Below are positions 26,427-40,650 of a stretch of DNA of 64,000 nucleotides, in pieces; positions within the stretch are counted from its first letter, which is position 1; each line of letters opens with the position of its first letter. The position numbers and the translations under genes were made by a program. The stretch is from Lethocerus indicus (lineage: Eukaryota; Arthropoda; Insecta; Hemiptera; Belostomatidae), in the NCBI GenBank assembly GCA_019843655.1, contig JACDQD010000002.1:8545393-8609392 (forward strand), written 5' to 3'. Under the pieces are notes generated by a model, which saw nothing but the letters and a program-made list of their open reading frames with translations, ran no database searches and had not been told where the DNA came from.

Positions 26427-29400
26427 CTTATTGAGAACTGGGGCCAGACATGCGATAGAGATATCAAAGTGAATTCAATTTTCCTTTTCGGGAATTGCTC
26501 TATTCCTTATCGGACTCTAAGTGATCGTAACACAAATTAAAAACTTAATGACTTCGTTACTTTATCTGGTCAGCTTTCCGAATTGATTTTTTTTTCTCAT
26601 TCTGTTTAACTTTTAATGGATGAAATATTCTATTTCATAATGAGTCGATCTGTAATGCTTTCCCGCATTTTAAAATTTCGCGTGTTCATTTCATATAGAT
26701 TTTTACTAATTATAAGGTTTTCTACCTCAGGCATATTACAAGTTTTAATGGGTACTTAGTTTTGATTGAATGAAATATGATTTAAACTATGTTAAATTAT
26801 ATCAAATTTAATATGAGCAACACAGTGTATTAAATCTAGTTTGAGGTAAAAATTTTAATATCATAGAAATATTGATTTTCTTCATATGCATGCGGTTATA
26901 AATTTTCATATGATAGTAAAAGAAAACTGTAGGGTGTAATAACGTTTTTCCTGATTTTTCCCTAAATCCGATTAGCTCGAGGCTAGTTTTGAAATTTTAA
27001 TTTTAAGAGGCTTGTTTTGAAAATTCTTCTCTCAATATAAGTTTGTTTTTCTGTGCATTCTGTTTTTTTTTGTGCATTTTTCTCACAAATTTTGTAACAG
27101 CGCATTCGTGGAATTAAACTGTAATTGATTTACTTGCTCTGCGCATTATAAAGTTTAATAAAATTTGTCTTTGAAGTATAATCGCCATGGGATTCATTTA
27201 TGTTTTATAGTTTATAGTACTTCGGGTTACTTTTTGCTGCAAAAATTGTTCAATTATTTTTTATTTTTCTTCCCTTTCCGGTTCTCGTCTTTGCCACACC
27301 TTTTTCTGTTTTTTTCTGTTGAATTACATCAGTTTTTTTCTTACAGACTTATTATTGGATAAGATCTAAGCCTAGACAGGAGGGTTGGTTTTCAATATAA
27401 GAAGGGTTCGACGAGGCGAGTGCTGCTCCTCGTTGTTTAGCGCCGAATGAGACCGAACGACATGGGATGAAGCCCCAGCCACCTCAGAAATCCATCCCCA
27501 AGGGGCATACTACCCCAATCCCCGATATTTCACCCGAGAAAATCTTTTACCCTGTATTTTTCCGTAGAGCAACAACTGCGATTTTTTAGTTCTTAGTTTA
27601 GTTGAATCATAACGCCTTATGACGGCAGTGACACAAGTTAAAATCACTGTGGCCATGGTACAATATTTAGACTTGAAAATTCAAATATATTTATAATTAA
27701 TGTTCAAATATATTATGATATTTCATATTCATCATTACAATCAAGTGTGTAAACTAAGGTAAAATTAAAAAGTGTTCAAGATAAGTACACATAATTTCTA
27801 ACGCATCGCATCTACAGAAACGTGAAACTCGTCCGATATAAGCGCAGATCAGATACGCTTATACGAAATTTTACAGGTTCGAACTACAATTGCAGGGGAC
27901 AAGAAAGCAACACGAATGAAGAGCATATGTGCGATAGACACGAATAGATAGGGCAAACTGCTCAGTTTGCAGTTGAAGATGAGTGATGTCCGAAGTAAAA
28001 CTGGATAGGTTCAAACGAGTGTTATCTGTGACCAGAGACAAAACTGATAGTTTTGTTCTGAATGCGACCTGTATCTCTTGTCCGATTGTATTTCAGCGAA
28101 CAATGCCACAAAAGTAAATCGTTTATTCCTTCTTTCCCGGCCGAGATCAGGAGGGATATTAATTAAACGTCATTCTTCAAAAATTAATTTAGTTAATTTG
28201 CGTTACGGGTAATTTTTTTAAATATAAAATTCGTAAGACTAATGAATAAGTTTTCACTTCTACCTCTAGCACAAGTTCTATCTTCAATAGCGTACCAATA
28301 ATAAAGTGACATAATTATTGTTTGTCATCATGCGACCAAATAGGCTGTTGGAGACAGAAAATCGAATAAACATTCCGCTTTTCTATACATTTCTATACAT
28401 GTATGCAGAAATTTGAAATCTTTTTTATCCATGTGAATATGAATGATATGAAGTGCTTAAGGGACTACCTCGATCGCGATTTGGACCAATAACATACGGT
28501 TTTATTCATCAGAAAAAAACGAGGGGTATTTATAATATTTTTTCGAGCGGGAAGGGACTGGATGGTCGGGGGCGGGGGGTGACGCCGGCCCCACTGAGAT
28601 CAATATGGGGGTTGTGTTTTGGCGTATGCAACATTGATAGGGCTCATACCCCTGTCCTCGTCCAAACCACCCCTGACTCCACAAAATAAACCATGGACCT
28701 CTCCCTCACACTATCCCCAGGAACCTTCCTCTCCCCACTCCTGTCGATATCTCTTGATAATAGAGAATTGCCCAATAACGCCATACCAGGATATTTTGGT
28801 CCTTCAGTGCGACAGACTTTCATGAGATACACTGCAATTTGTGCACCGCCCGTGTGCGGCCCGTTGAAAAACCTAGGTGGTTGCAATTTGGAACTTGGTA
28901 ATGAAATATACACGTCTATAATAGCGGGCATAGTAGGGTAATAACAGAGAAATAAATTCATTAACTGGAGAATTATATTGGTTGTTTAATGAAAGGTAAC
29001 GCTCCCACGATAACTTACAGCCAATTGTCGACATAAAGTGATGACAGAAGGTATAATAAAATAAGGTAGCCGGAAGAATTTGCTTATTTTTATGAGAACA
29101 ATAATTTCATTTTTTCTAAAATAATTTTCTGTATGTATTCGAGCCTTTGAGAAAATTCAAAATATTGTTAGACTATATTAAGATAAACTATAAAGACGTT
29201 TATGACTACTATTTAGTACAACGGGAAAATACTGCGCCTTTAAAATCCGTTCGAGTTCACGAGTCTCTTTATATCGTCATTAAAAACACTCCGGAGTATA
29301 ATCTACGAGGGCGGAAGTTAATCTGTTAAATAGGCCCAATCAAAACCGTAACTCTATTTGTGAGTGTATATTTCTGGAAGCCGTCGCTTGTAAACGGATT

Positions 29401-29430
29401 TACACCGCTATTCATATATAATATTACGCG
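26427..29430. other. AT-rich unique DNA with a strong acceptor-like site
   Basis: 27235-27346 is T-rich and ends TTTTTTTCTTACAG, an excellent match to a plus-strand 3' splice site, but no matching donor or coding frame follows. 28540-28900 is GC-richer. Confidence 0.4.
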
Positions 29431-29439
29431 CGCGTTCCT

Positions 29440-29830
29440 GAATTTGTTGAAAGGACGAACACGGTTTTAAAATCCGTCACTGAAAGCGTAAAGTTGAAAA
29501 TCGTAAACATGTCTTATTTGGAGAATATTGGCGTTTTGACAGTGGAACGTTGACGGGCCGGTCGCCAATTTAGCGGGGGCGGTTAGGCGCATTCCGGTTA
29601 AACTCCGGGAATTGAAAATTCGAGTGCGGTCACTTCCACGGAATTAGGTCGGAACTGCATGCCCGGTTTAATAGCTTCAGGGAGCGGTGTGCCCGCTCTG
29701 CTATACGAATTAAAAGTTTATTCCAGTCCGACCCCTATACGTCTGCCAATGTTTGACAGGTGGCGCTGGGACCTACCCCGGGGTAAAACGCCACATTAAA
29801 AGATACGGGTGAACATAAAAGCCCTCCTTT
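29440..29830. other. CpG-retaining block, candidate conserved non-coding element
   Basis: Unique, CpG-rich and without a long frame. It includes the inverted repeat GAGCGG/CCGCTC (29692-29697, 29703-29708) and several GGTTAA and CCGG words. Composition contrasts sharply with both flanks. Confidence 0.3.
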
Positions 29831-32140
29831 GGATATTCGGTATTCCCGTCTCCGTACATCCAATTCCCGAATAGATTATTAATTATGTTCGATAGATTAC
29901 AAATACACTGTTATTGCGTGAAAATTTAACTATCGTTATCATATTTATGGTGGCAAAAACATTGTTAATTACATCAATAAAAGCTAGTATAAAATATAAG
30001 AATTTAAAATTACCTTATGAAAGATAAAACGAAAGTCATAACACGTATTTTACCAACCGGATAATCTCCATCCCCCCACAGCAGGATGCTTAATCTGCAA
30101 AAGTTTATTATAGAACCAAGCCGGCGAGGGGTTACAGAAAATCGAACGAATGGTGGTATTCCAAATGTAAATTTAGAAAATGTATTGTAGTGGGGAGGTG
30201 GTCAGGTTCCTTCTTTGTTTTGGCCCTGAACTGAGTGAGGTCGCCGCCGCCTTATGAAATTGGAGCAAAATTGCCATAGGAAGGGGCTAAGAGAAGGTGA
30301 AAGAGAGAGGGAGAGGAGAGATGAGAGTAAGTGAGTGAATGAGAGTGAGAGAGATAGAGAGAGTTTAAGGAGGGGGGTTAAAACGTTGTCAGGGAGCACC
30401 TCGACCCCTCCCCCACCCCCACAACAGCCCTTGATGCCTTGGCTCGGAGTAAATGGTTTTTAGCCTGAGTGGACGAGCCCAATTACTACAAGTGGGGGAG
30501 GATTGTATTGTTCAGTTCATTCCATCGACTTGTGATGTGCCGCCTCCGCCCACGACATCTGAGTCCCGCGGCCCCCAACAGGCGGCAACGACAACACACG
30601 GCTCTCCTATCTGAATTTATACCAATAACGGGCCACCTTTCACCCCTTCAACAGATATTCTTCCATCCGACTGTCATTTACTCGCCACAACGTCCGCAAG
30701 ACCGTCCCCAGGCACTGGGGACAAATCCACCTAATAATTATGCAATTCGTTAACCCTTTTGTGTTAATAACATTTTGTAGAGCGGTTTCCTCGCTTTCCA
30801 TAACTCCAATCTATAGATATTGTTGACGATTGCTGTAATCTTAATATTCGTGAGTGCATCGATCCAACCCATTACGAAATTACGATGTGCGATGAAATTA
30901 GAATTTGTAACTGATACTTCACATCATTATGTTGTAATATCACAATAATATCGTTTTTATTCATAAAAGATCTTCATGTTTAAATATTTTTCAATTGATT
31001 TTTCCAGATATTGATTATCTGGAAGTTCAAATTTAGAACCCGAGCGAGGTCTGCGAACGGGCATTTCATTTACATGTTTGATTATCGTTTTTGTCGATTT
31101 TTTACAGCCTCCGTAAGTCAATAGAGATGTAATAAATTGTCTGTTGTGAACTGACATTCATGGTAGAAGAGTAAAGAAGGTTATGGGTGACAGCAGTGGC
31201 GTTAATGGGACGACAATTCAGGGAGTGTAATCCTCACAGTTCTGGGGGCCCCGGTTTTTACACCTCCTTCTATTTATGTCGAGTTTCAAAATAGGCGGGT
31301 CGAAGGTACAGTAAGTAACTGTTTAGTGTAAGTAACTGTCGGCCGTTACTCGATACTTCCGCGGGTTCATTCCCTTGTCCCAACGGTATTTCGGCCCTAA
31401 AACATTTCCTTTGGGAAACCGCCCCACCGGGTAGTCTCAATCAATTCTGCATTTCTACGATACTTCCCTGTTACATTTTATCCTTGATATATTTACTCCG
31501 ACATTAGTTATTTCGTTATCGTCTATATAAAAGTACAAGATGGGATGACGCAATGCGCCCGTTTTAAATAAACAATTAATAAGATAGATAAAAAAATAAT
31601 CTACTAAGGAATTTGCATCCAAGACAATCTATTTTCGGGCACGCAAAATTATGTGAGAACAAAATATTATTTCATGGAATTCCAAATTGTACCTCTTTTG
31701 TCCATTCTTTTTAAAAATTATAATGCGGAACTCATATTGTAAATAAAATTACCGTCCATCAGTAAACGAGACGACATTTCGATGTCAAGACAATGACAAA
31801 AGAGCAAATTTTCATAGAGCACTTTTACTTCATTAGTTTTTTTGTTACAATCGATTTTTAACAGTGAAACGAGTCGAATAGTAAATTGAATACAATACCA
31901 GTTTGCTCCCAGATATAATTCATAATAATTGAGACCCACAATTTGTATTATACAATGTTGTGGTACAGGTGTTACATAACACGAGATAGATTGGAAAATA
32001 AGTTGTGTAAGTGTAGTGGGTCCTGTAATTAAGTACGTTTTTTGAAACGCAATACTGCAGGTTGATAAAAATCCTATGTCGGTCAAATTAGCAGTTTAAT
32101 GAAATGCAGTAAATAGGGCCAGAATAATAGGGCTGTTGTA
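29831..32140. other. AT-rich unique DNA
   Basis: GTAAGTAACTGT is repeated near 31310-31340. A 122-codon minus-strand frame (31718-32086) starts at TTG and is not accepted. Confidence 0.45.
30297..30366. repeat. Imperfect (GA)n stretch
   Basis: GAGAGA words interrupted by GTGA and ATAG. Confidence 0.8.
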
Positions 32141-32960
32141 CAGGGCTGCTGACGGCGGTAGTCAACATCTTAAAACTCTTTCTGTAATCTGCAGCCAGCA
32201 TTAATTCGGACATAAATCCCTTTTGCACCCCCTCACTGCTAACAGTCTATTAAAACTGCATCGCTTTATTAATCGGGCGTCGAGCGCAATCAAACCCCGA
32301 GCTAATTTTAATGCCGCCCGGAAAAAATACAGTTAGGCAACCCAGTAAATACCTATTAGCTATGCGGGCTCAGTCTAACCGCTCCGCCTTCTTTATTTTT
32401 CCCCTTGCTCCCCGATTGCAGCTGTTGCTCGCGGCCCTGAAATTAGGCGCACCGAAAGTTCTGTAATTTATGCTGCACTTCTAAAAAAAAACAAAAAATT
32501 CTCTGTTCTCGAAGAGAGAACCGATTAAGCGTAGGGACTTGGATTGTCCGATAAACCACCCTCGTTCCTGGTTAATCGAACTCTTCCATCCCCCTTCCTC
32601 CAGATATTGCATCATAACATAGTATACTAACAGATCGTAAAATTTAACCGGACGATTTTAATACCGTCCACCCCTCCGCCTCTTTATTAGGTCTTTCGGT
32701 TGGAGTTTTTAAAGCACTTTGAATTTAGTGGCAGTCAACCGGATTTTTTACGAGCAATTGTCAGAAACTCCGTGGGGATAATGGCACTTTTTAAATTAAC
32801 CGGCTAATTCAATATTTTATTATCGGGCGTAATATATAGGCGAATTATTTTTAAAAAATTGAATCGAGATTCATCGCCGCTGTACCGACTGAATTTTTAA
32901 ACGCCATAATCTAAAATCCTTAACTTTCTCCCAATATTTAACGAGGGGTGTTCGATACTT
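32141..32960. other. Extended CpG- and TAAT-rich block, candidate conserved non-coding element
   Basis: About 800 bases of unique sequence in which CpGs persist and homeodomain-type cores recur, for example ATTAAT, TTATTAATCGGG, GCTAATTTTAATG, TTAACCGG and GCTAATTC. No open frame of note. This is the most enhancer-like stretch by eye, but conservation has not been tested. Confidence 0.35.
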
Positions 32961-33355
32961 AAACACATTATGTACGACGAAAGACGTAAAATATTTATCT
33001 CTTTTCTTCTCTCGATTTTGCAGAGATGAACTGACAGCCCGTTAAGTTTCTGTTTCACGCATTGCGTAATATCGAAATTTCATAGAATTATTTAAACGAC
33101 CATCGGCTATTTGACATTTGGTCAAGAACGTGAGTGTGAAGTGAAACATAGTGAAAAAATATATTTTTATATTAAACAATTGTGTCGATATTTCATCTAA
33201 ATGTAGATGCCTCCGCGTGTTTGGAATATCATGCACTGTCGCAATTTTCTTTCTCCAGTCAGTGATCAATGGTCTTATTCTACGAACTGGCGATGGCGGA
33301 AAACCGAATCATGGATAGGATAATTAAAAAACAAAAAAATAAAATTTATTTTGCA
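32961..33355. other. AT-rich unique DNA
   Basis: Nothing recognised. Confidence 0.5.
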
Positions 33356-33760
33356 TCAGATCACCCCGCCATACTTAGAAAGTAATAAATTTGTCAGTAA
33401 AGAATAACGTAATCTCTCCAAACCCGTTTCAAGACCACATAAAATCAGAACTTTCTGATACTGGAACGTATTAACCGGGCGAATGTAAATTCGCCAATAG
33501 ACTGGGTGAGGGCGGGCAATTAGCCAGCCGTTGGTCCTCGTCAAATATCGAAACAGTGGGGGTCGGGGCTCGGAGCTGCCTTAATATAAATTAATTAACT
33601 CCGAAGGGTTCGGAATTATATAGCCAGCTAGCGCGAATTGCCGCGCACTCACCGGGCTGCAATAAGAGGCGTCGCCCCGTAATGAATGCACGCCCGTAAC
33701 ATAGTTCACTCCGCGTGTCAGGTGCAGCCGCTCAGTCATAGGCACCTGTCGGATTTTACA
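33356..33760. other. CpG-retaining block, candidate conserved non-coding element
   Basis: Contains TAAATTAATTAACTCCG and GCTAGCGCGAATTGCCGCGC and several TAATGA words. No open frame supports a gene. Confidence 0.3.
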
Positions 33761-36230
33761 TTATATACAACAAACACCCTCACCCGGCCCCGAGGCTCAT
33801 TACCATAACGAGCGGGGTAGGGGGGCCGGGGGGCGGGGCAGACCCGACGAGGATCCTCGTAAAAATTATAAATTGACAATTCAGGTTTTTGGCAGGACAA
33901 AGTTAAAATCTTGAGCCCCCATTTAGATCTGAAACGCGCGTCGATACGATTTCCGCTTACTACATGTCCACCGCTGTGTCCATAATGCGAATATAATATC
34001 ATCAATTCGAATAAGCAGTAGAAAAAACTCGATTCTCCGGCGGTAAATTTTCCTCAATTGTAAATTTCAAGTCACTTAAACGACCACATTTACTCAACTC
34101 CGGTATATTTATTATCACATCACACCCGATACATAAATGACAGGACGTTACACTCGTAAGCTGTTTCAATTTTCTTCACTGGATCACTTCTGTTAAACTG
34201 TTACCAAAATACAACGATTTATTTCAAAATTAAATATTTCTATTCTACGTCGCGTTTTCACCATCGCTGGTACAGAAATGTAACACGAAATTCGTAAATT
34301 AAAGTTAATTACAAGTGTTGGGAGAAATTAATTTTCCTTGTCTATTGTGGCAGTTTATTAATTTCGCTTCATTGTGTCTCCCTCTTCTTAGACTGTCGGC
34401 GGGGATTTCCGAAGATAAAAGAGCTTTAGTTTTAATGTTGAAAGTAGCCCCCGAGATCAAAGATGAAATATTAAGCTTAAATATAAAGCGGGAGGAGGAA
34501 TTGGCGTACTAGGTGGGGGGTTTGTTCTGTCGGCTCTGGGGGTGGCCGCCCCTCCCTTTTGGCGGACAACAACAACGGGGAGGAACAAATGAGCCTCTTC
34601 CAGTGGCCGCCTCCTTCCACCATTGTTCCACGTACCCGCACAATCTGTAACATTTTCTTAGAGAACACTCTGCCCTATGAGCACCCGACACCAAACGCCC
34701 TTTTTGATCACTTCCAGAATCCTCTATGCCGCCACTTTAAGGCAGATATCTTCCAAAGTCAAAACGATCCCAGCCAATACGATACGTCCAATAGACACAA
34801 CAAATATTGACTGTCGCTATGAAATTCAGCGGGTTCTAAGCGACTGAAATAGAAAACACGTGATCATTTCAGTGAGCTAATGGATACACTTAAATATATG
34901 TACCCAGTATAACACATATTAATCGAAACAGACACCGGCGTAAAACGGAATGCGACTGACAATGACTGAAACACGAATCGCATAATAACGAACTGTATAA
35001 AGAATAAAGACAGTTCATACTTATCACTATATCTCATTTTAACGCTGATGCAATACCAAACGTTGATAGTACGTTTAATTTGTTCAGCTCTTAATAGAAT
35101 ATCGAAACCGCATTAGGCGGTAGTGGCTAAGTCCAGTACACGGTAACACGTACGGTCTGCGTGTACTGCACTTGAAAACAAAGTTCTGCAATATCTGAGA
35201 GGGCGGTGAGAGTGGTAGCTGAGATATTCGGAGAGCCACGAGAGGCTGCGGCGCAACAATAAACAAAGCCCACCCACTAATGAAACCGAAGAAAATGTAT
35301 TTCACTAGTGAAATCGATAGCGATGATTAAGCAGAGGAGGATAGGCCCCTCGGAGGGAGCAGCGAAAATGAACAGGGGGGAATCCGACAACACACAATCC
35401 ACATTTTAAAGCCAGCCACATAATTAAAACTTGACTCAAAAAGTTTCGTTCCCCTAAGGTAATTTGAAACAACCAAAAGCGACTAGGCGAAACGGAATTA
35501 TTTTCAATTAATTCATTTTGTGTTTTAGTTTTATTTTGCCGAGTAGAACACATTAGAAGGACCTTCTTCCAATCGTGTTAATCTCAAGAAACAAGACGAC
35601 AGGGAACATCACGCGCAAATAATAATCTAGACGCCATCATTTCTCCGAAAATTACCAGTGGGTAACTTTTATTATTTGTTTGTGTTTTATTTTCTTATAT
35701 TTCTACAGGATATTATAGCCACATACGTACATAAGTCGGATAAGACACATACACCAACTCTGCGACACAAATACGCCATTCTACGTTCATAATCATAATA
35801 TTGCAACTTATGGCTAAGTTATTTGGAGTTTAAACAAATTAACCGTATTTAGTACTCTGTAACGGACATGAAATATAGCAAATATACAGTTTGCCGCTGT
35901 GCAATATATATTCATATGCAAATCATATGTTCCATTAATGAATTACTACAAAAATATTGTTTAATGACGTTCAGTAATTCCGTTGTTCGAGTAACAACAA
36001 TTGAAATATTTATTATAACAATTGAACTTATATATTTTGTCAAAGTAAAACGTACTAGAATTAATAACTGGACATATCCTGAAAATGATACCTTTTGGAT
36101 GATCTTTCAATTTCGTTGAAAACACAGCAAAGAAATCATGTTAGCACATCCGTATTAGGAGGAAAAAAATACACAAGAAGAAAGTGACCGCGGTGAGTAT
36201 CAGACTTGAAAAGGTCAGAAGTCATTGAGG
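33761..36230. other. AT-rich unique DNA
   Basis: A GC-rich patch at 33780-33850, and a ribosomal-like AT/GC mix without any gene at 34480-34760. A strong donor-like GCG|GTGAGTAT lies near 36189-36198. Confidence 0.4.
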
Positions 36231-38009
36231 AAGTTGATAACTAATGGGGAGTTGGGGGGAGGGGTCTGTCTGGAGCTTAGAGCCCTGAAGCCCTGGAGCC
36301 CGGCTGTCGGACGGGGACAACAAATAGGGGCCGCAACAGGTGCCCACCACCTGAATCCGAATCCACTCCAAATGTAAATTATTCGTTTCATTCCGAACTC
36401 CGAACTTGTGGATTACGCCTATTTAGATAAAAGAAAAGAAGACAACTTACTCAACCGGGTTAAATATGCCGGAACTAAAATATGGACAACGCTAACTGCA
36501 AATCGCGGTGCAGGCGGTATATCGGACAGGGTTATTCATTGGGAGCGAGAAATAAAACATCCCAAGTGGAGAGAATCCAATTGACTGAATTACGTTAAGA
36601 ATAAATGATAACTCGTATCGATCGCGTATATTAAAATATCACTGTACCGGCGCAGTGATAATATAATATTTCTAAAATGTTTCGGCTTCAGAAGAGACAA
36701 GCATTGAGAGGAAACAAACATGGTAGGGGAATCGATTCGCTCGGTGGAAATTAAAGGCGAGAGTGATAGAAGGGTAAGTGTGTGCGTTGAGGGAGAGGTA
36801 TAGCTATAGGTTAGGGGAGGTGTGAGACTGTGGTGGCCCCAGCCCATTATGCCCTGTTTGCACTGGTCCTGCTGAGTGTCCAACGCCTAAGTCACCCGCC
36901 TATCGCCCGCTTAACACACCTCTTAAGCACTTTCCTCGGCCCGATACCGGCCCACGTGACGGGACAAATGGTATCGCAGTTTAGGAGTTTAAAGTGCTAA
37001 CTTAAACTCCCAGACCCAGAAGGTGGGTAGCTCGAACCCTCTAAGGAATTATGCCCTCCCAATGTCCTTTCATTCTCCCCAGCTCCTCTACTTCTTTCCT
37101 CTTTCTATCGCGTGTTATTAAAGTATCATTATTAAAATTACCAATAACGTTAAATTAGGATCGTGAAATAGTTTATTTATCAAAATAAGGCATTATTATA
37201 TTCCCTGCCATACGATTGTACTTTACTACAATATATATTTTATAAATATTACACATAACCATCTTATTCCTTCTATATTATGTAGAATCCTTGCTACATT
37301 TCATTAATTAATTCGCTTACGCATATTAGGAGTAAGAGCCTTAACCTGAAATACTAACATTAGTTATGTGTTATGAGATTTTTGGAAAATAATCGGTGCG
37401 CATAATAACGGTGACAAGAATGAGAAAGTACCTCATAAATTGTCGGTGGAATGGCGGATAACATGGCGAGAAACTGAAGTTAGGGCTAATACAACGTTAA
37501 TTATATGCAATAGCAGGTAACGACTGTTGATACGCTGCAAAGGGAGGAAAGGAATAGAAGGATAACGTCCTAATAGAACCAATAAACACGTCGAAATTAT
37601 GACTGTCAGAAAATTTTCCAATATCCAATAGTTGCTTGTTGATAAATTGAACGATACTGACAACAAAATTGGCACATGGCTTGGCTGTTACAACGGGGCG
37701 TTCGTCTTGCAGGCAGTTGTTCGGAGTTCAAAGTGCTCGAACTTCAGAAATATATTGGATTTTGTCGCTTGAGCCGCCGTTGCTCCCCACCTGCATTCCC
37801 CATCCTTTCCTATTAGTTCTATATGAAACACCAAATCATCTATTAATCAGACCTCAGTGTAATGAATATTTTAGCAAGAGGTCAGCGTTAGCATAGTCAA
37901 GAAAAAACTACAACGAATGATAGGTCAGAATTAGCTTACTAGTTATCGCTACTCGAGTGTTTCAGGGACTTATTTGATAATTATGTTTTTCATTTTATAG
38001 TTCGGTTCG

Positions 38010-38016
<7 letters not shown>
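36231..38016. other. CpG-retaining DNA to about 37080, then AT-rich
   Basis: 36240-37080 is GC-richer, with several GCCC and CCGG words. No promoter or exon can be supported. Confidence 0.4.

Positions 38017-38059
<43 letters not shown>
38017..38059. repeat. (AT)n microsatellite
   Basis: About 21 uninterrupted AT units. Confidence 0.95.
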
Positions 38060-38063
<4 letters not shown>

Positions 38064-38825
38064 TTCGTTGTTATCGAATTCTACAGCCAGGAAAACATTT
38101 TTAATTTTTGGACCGCACATCTACGCAGTATGGAAATGGCGTTTGATTATACTGAAAGCAATAGTGACATGAAGAGCGGGAATTACCGCCACATGGAGAG
38201 CAAGTTTCAACTTTTATTAGTGGCGAGCGTTCATGTTTGTGTTGACTGTAATCGTGGTGTCATTTCAGTGACAACGTCCGCTCCCATTCTCCGGGGGCTC
38301 ATCTTTGAATCGAAAAATAACCCCGCTGATAGCGTATCATACAGAAGTTTGGCTTTCGTAATTTCACAGAAAATGCTTTTGATATTATTTTTTCCTAGAG
38401 TTAAACACACCAGCGCCAGTCAGCTCTAATTGGCTATTCATACGCGTTCTATCATTCCTGAAAGCTCAGAATATCGGATCAAAATCTTTCTGTCGCGAAC
38501 AACTTGTTTGGGGCATATCCTTATAATCGGGTATGTCACAATAATTCTTATTACAGAATAATCATCTTGCATATATTTATGTAGGACTTATACCAAACAT
38601 GTAGATGTTTAATAAGTAAATGTGTTTAGTAGAACTTTATTCATCCTTTATTTACAAAGTTACAATCACACAATGCTCCAATCTGGTAGGCCACTCATTC
38701 CTCACCTCTAAATTCAACGTTTGTTTAGATGGAACAGTGTGACTGTGGCCAGAAAGAATTGAACTCATCGGTTAAAAAGTCACGGAGTGAAGTGGGAAAT
38801 TGTTTATTTGACAGGTTAGCTTAGT

Positions 38826-38841
38826 CCCATCTGAAGATGGG
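38826..38841. repeat. Hairpin CCCATCT-GA-AGATGGG
   Basis: Perfect 7-bp arms with a 2-base loop contain CTGAAGATGG, the word also found in the possible retroelement remnant near 18.17 kb. CGCGGAAA follows shortly after, at the place where GAAAC follows in the other copy. Confidence 0.6.
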
Positions 38842-40650
38842 TCCCAACGCGGAAAATATATCGCCCCGTCCCCTCCTGGGTATGGGGCCCCTCAACCATA
38901 TTTATTTAGATAATGAATTGGTCCCCCCAGCGTCTTGTCATTCATCCACAAATTCTGAACCAGCCCGAGCAACTGTTTGATACTGTTTTAAAGTGGTGTT
39001 TCTCCATCACTCCTTATTTATCATACAGTAACTAAAGATATGTTTCAACGACGGCCGAGATGTCGAACTAATTCACCATATAGTAATACGGTAATATTAC
39101 TTTAGTAAAAGTAATGGTACAGACGAAGTTAAGCAGCCGAAGCCAGCCTAGATTAATTTTTGTTTACCACTCTGTTACATCATTTTTTTGGGGAATCCTC
39201 GAGTTTTTTATACGGTAAAATTACCATAAGTGGAGTATGTAAAGAAGCAACTCGTCTCGGATAACAAGAATTTTATTATAACACTTTGGCTTATTGTCAA
39301 ATGAGTCACAAGAGTTATTCGCTTCACTACTTTACTGACCGAGTGCTAGCTGACAGAAAATCGATCAATTTTTGGAAGTTCGGAGAAGAAAAAGCAGACT
39401 GGAAAGCGTAGGTGCCGCCGTGCTTGAATGCAGTCGAGTTTATTCCTAATCCAAAATAATATTTGTTCCTGTTGGAGTGAGTGTCTGATACGAGAACTGT
39501 GGAGGCGAGGAAGGCTAGCCGGGCGGAGTTAATCCGGGGCTCGGATTTAAACTGTTGGGCAATTATCCTATGGTGATCCCGCTTTCAACACCTGTTGCTC
39601 TTCCCAGTTATATCCTTCCTATTCTCGACCGGGGTGACACACAACCGGAATACTACACACATCGAAACACGTAGAAAACGTTGACGGAGAAAAGTCCCCA
39701 TCACTCACAGGTGGAATACCATTCCAGCCCCACTTATTACGAAACCCGTTCTTCATTTTTAGATGTTATAGAATATTATTTATTCAATTTTAATTGAATA
39801 ATCAACCGGAATAATTGAATGGAATCCTCTCACGCTAACTTCATACACATGAACACATTTTCAGTATCCTCTGGGAACTAAAATTTGAGCGTAGTAAAAG
39901 TTCCAGGAAGAACGTAGTGTCCTAATTTATCCTCATCGGTGAGAACAGGAAAATAAAAAAAGTGAATTTATTTTTTGCCTTAGTGCTCAAGAGTACAACA
40001 GGTGCCCGTGTATAATAATAAAAATAGTAACCAAATTTCAAATGCACCGATCCTATATTTTCCAAGTTGTGCAATCATGTTTATCTTCTCCCTCTCATGC
40101 TTTTCGTAGTCGCTCGTAATTGGAAGGATGCGCACTGGAATTCAGGTCAATTTTCCCGCGAAAAATGTCATCATCTCCACTTCTTTAATTCTCAGCACTT
40201 ATTGCTCAACATGACAATGCATTTATGGGTTCCTCCTATGGCAGAATTTTACGATTTTTATTTGAGAAGATATTTTTTTTATTATACAGACGGCGTCTTA
40301 AATTTAATTGAGATTCGCTTCTCTCGCCGGTATATGAACTAACAAGGGTTCGACACATTGTCAACAGTATGCCAGTGTCGGACACTGATCTCAATATCAC
40401 AATTCTATTTTTACCCACCAAGCTCCAGGGGCGCATAAAACATCGGATTTGGTGTTTGTCTCAATTAATACTTAGCACTAAATAAGTAATCGCTATAAAT
40501 AAAAATTACTTTAATCGGGCGGTCCGAACTACCAATCAGGGCCGCGTTTCGGTACGACTTAGGTGGGTGCAAAACATTCTTTCAGCATCGTATACTGTCC
40601 TAAATTTTTGCTGAAAAAATTGGTCCGAATTTGAGACATGAAAGTGGAGA

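Noticed and set aside
27867..27890. GGTTCGAA word suggesting a tRNA B box
   Set aside because: No matching A box, acceptor stem or cloverleaf. The same holds for similar words near 5500, 27405 and 45797.
31718..32086. 122-codon open frame on the minus strand
   Set aside because: Begins at TTG; composition is not protein-like; no family recognised.
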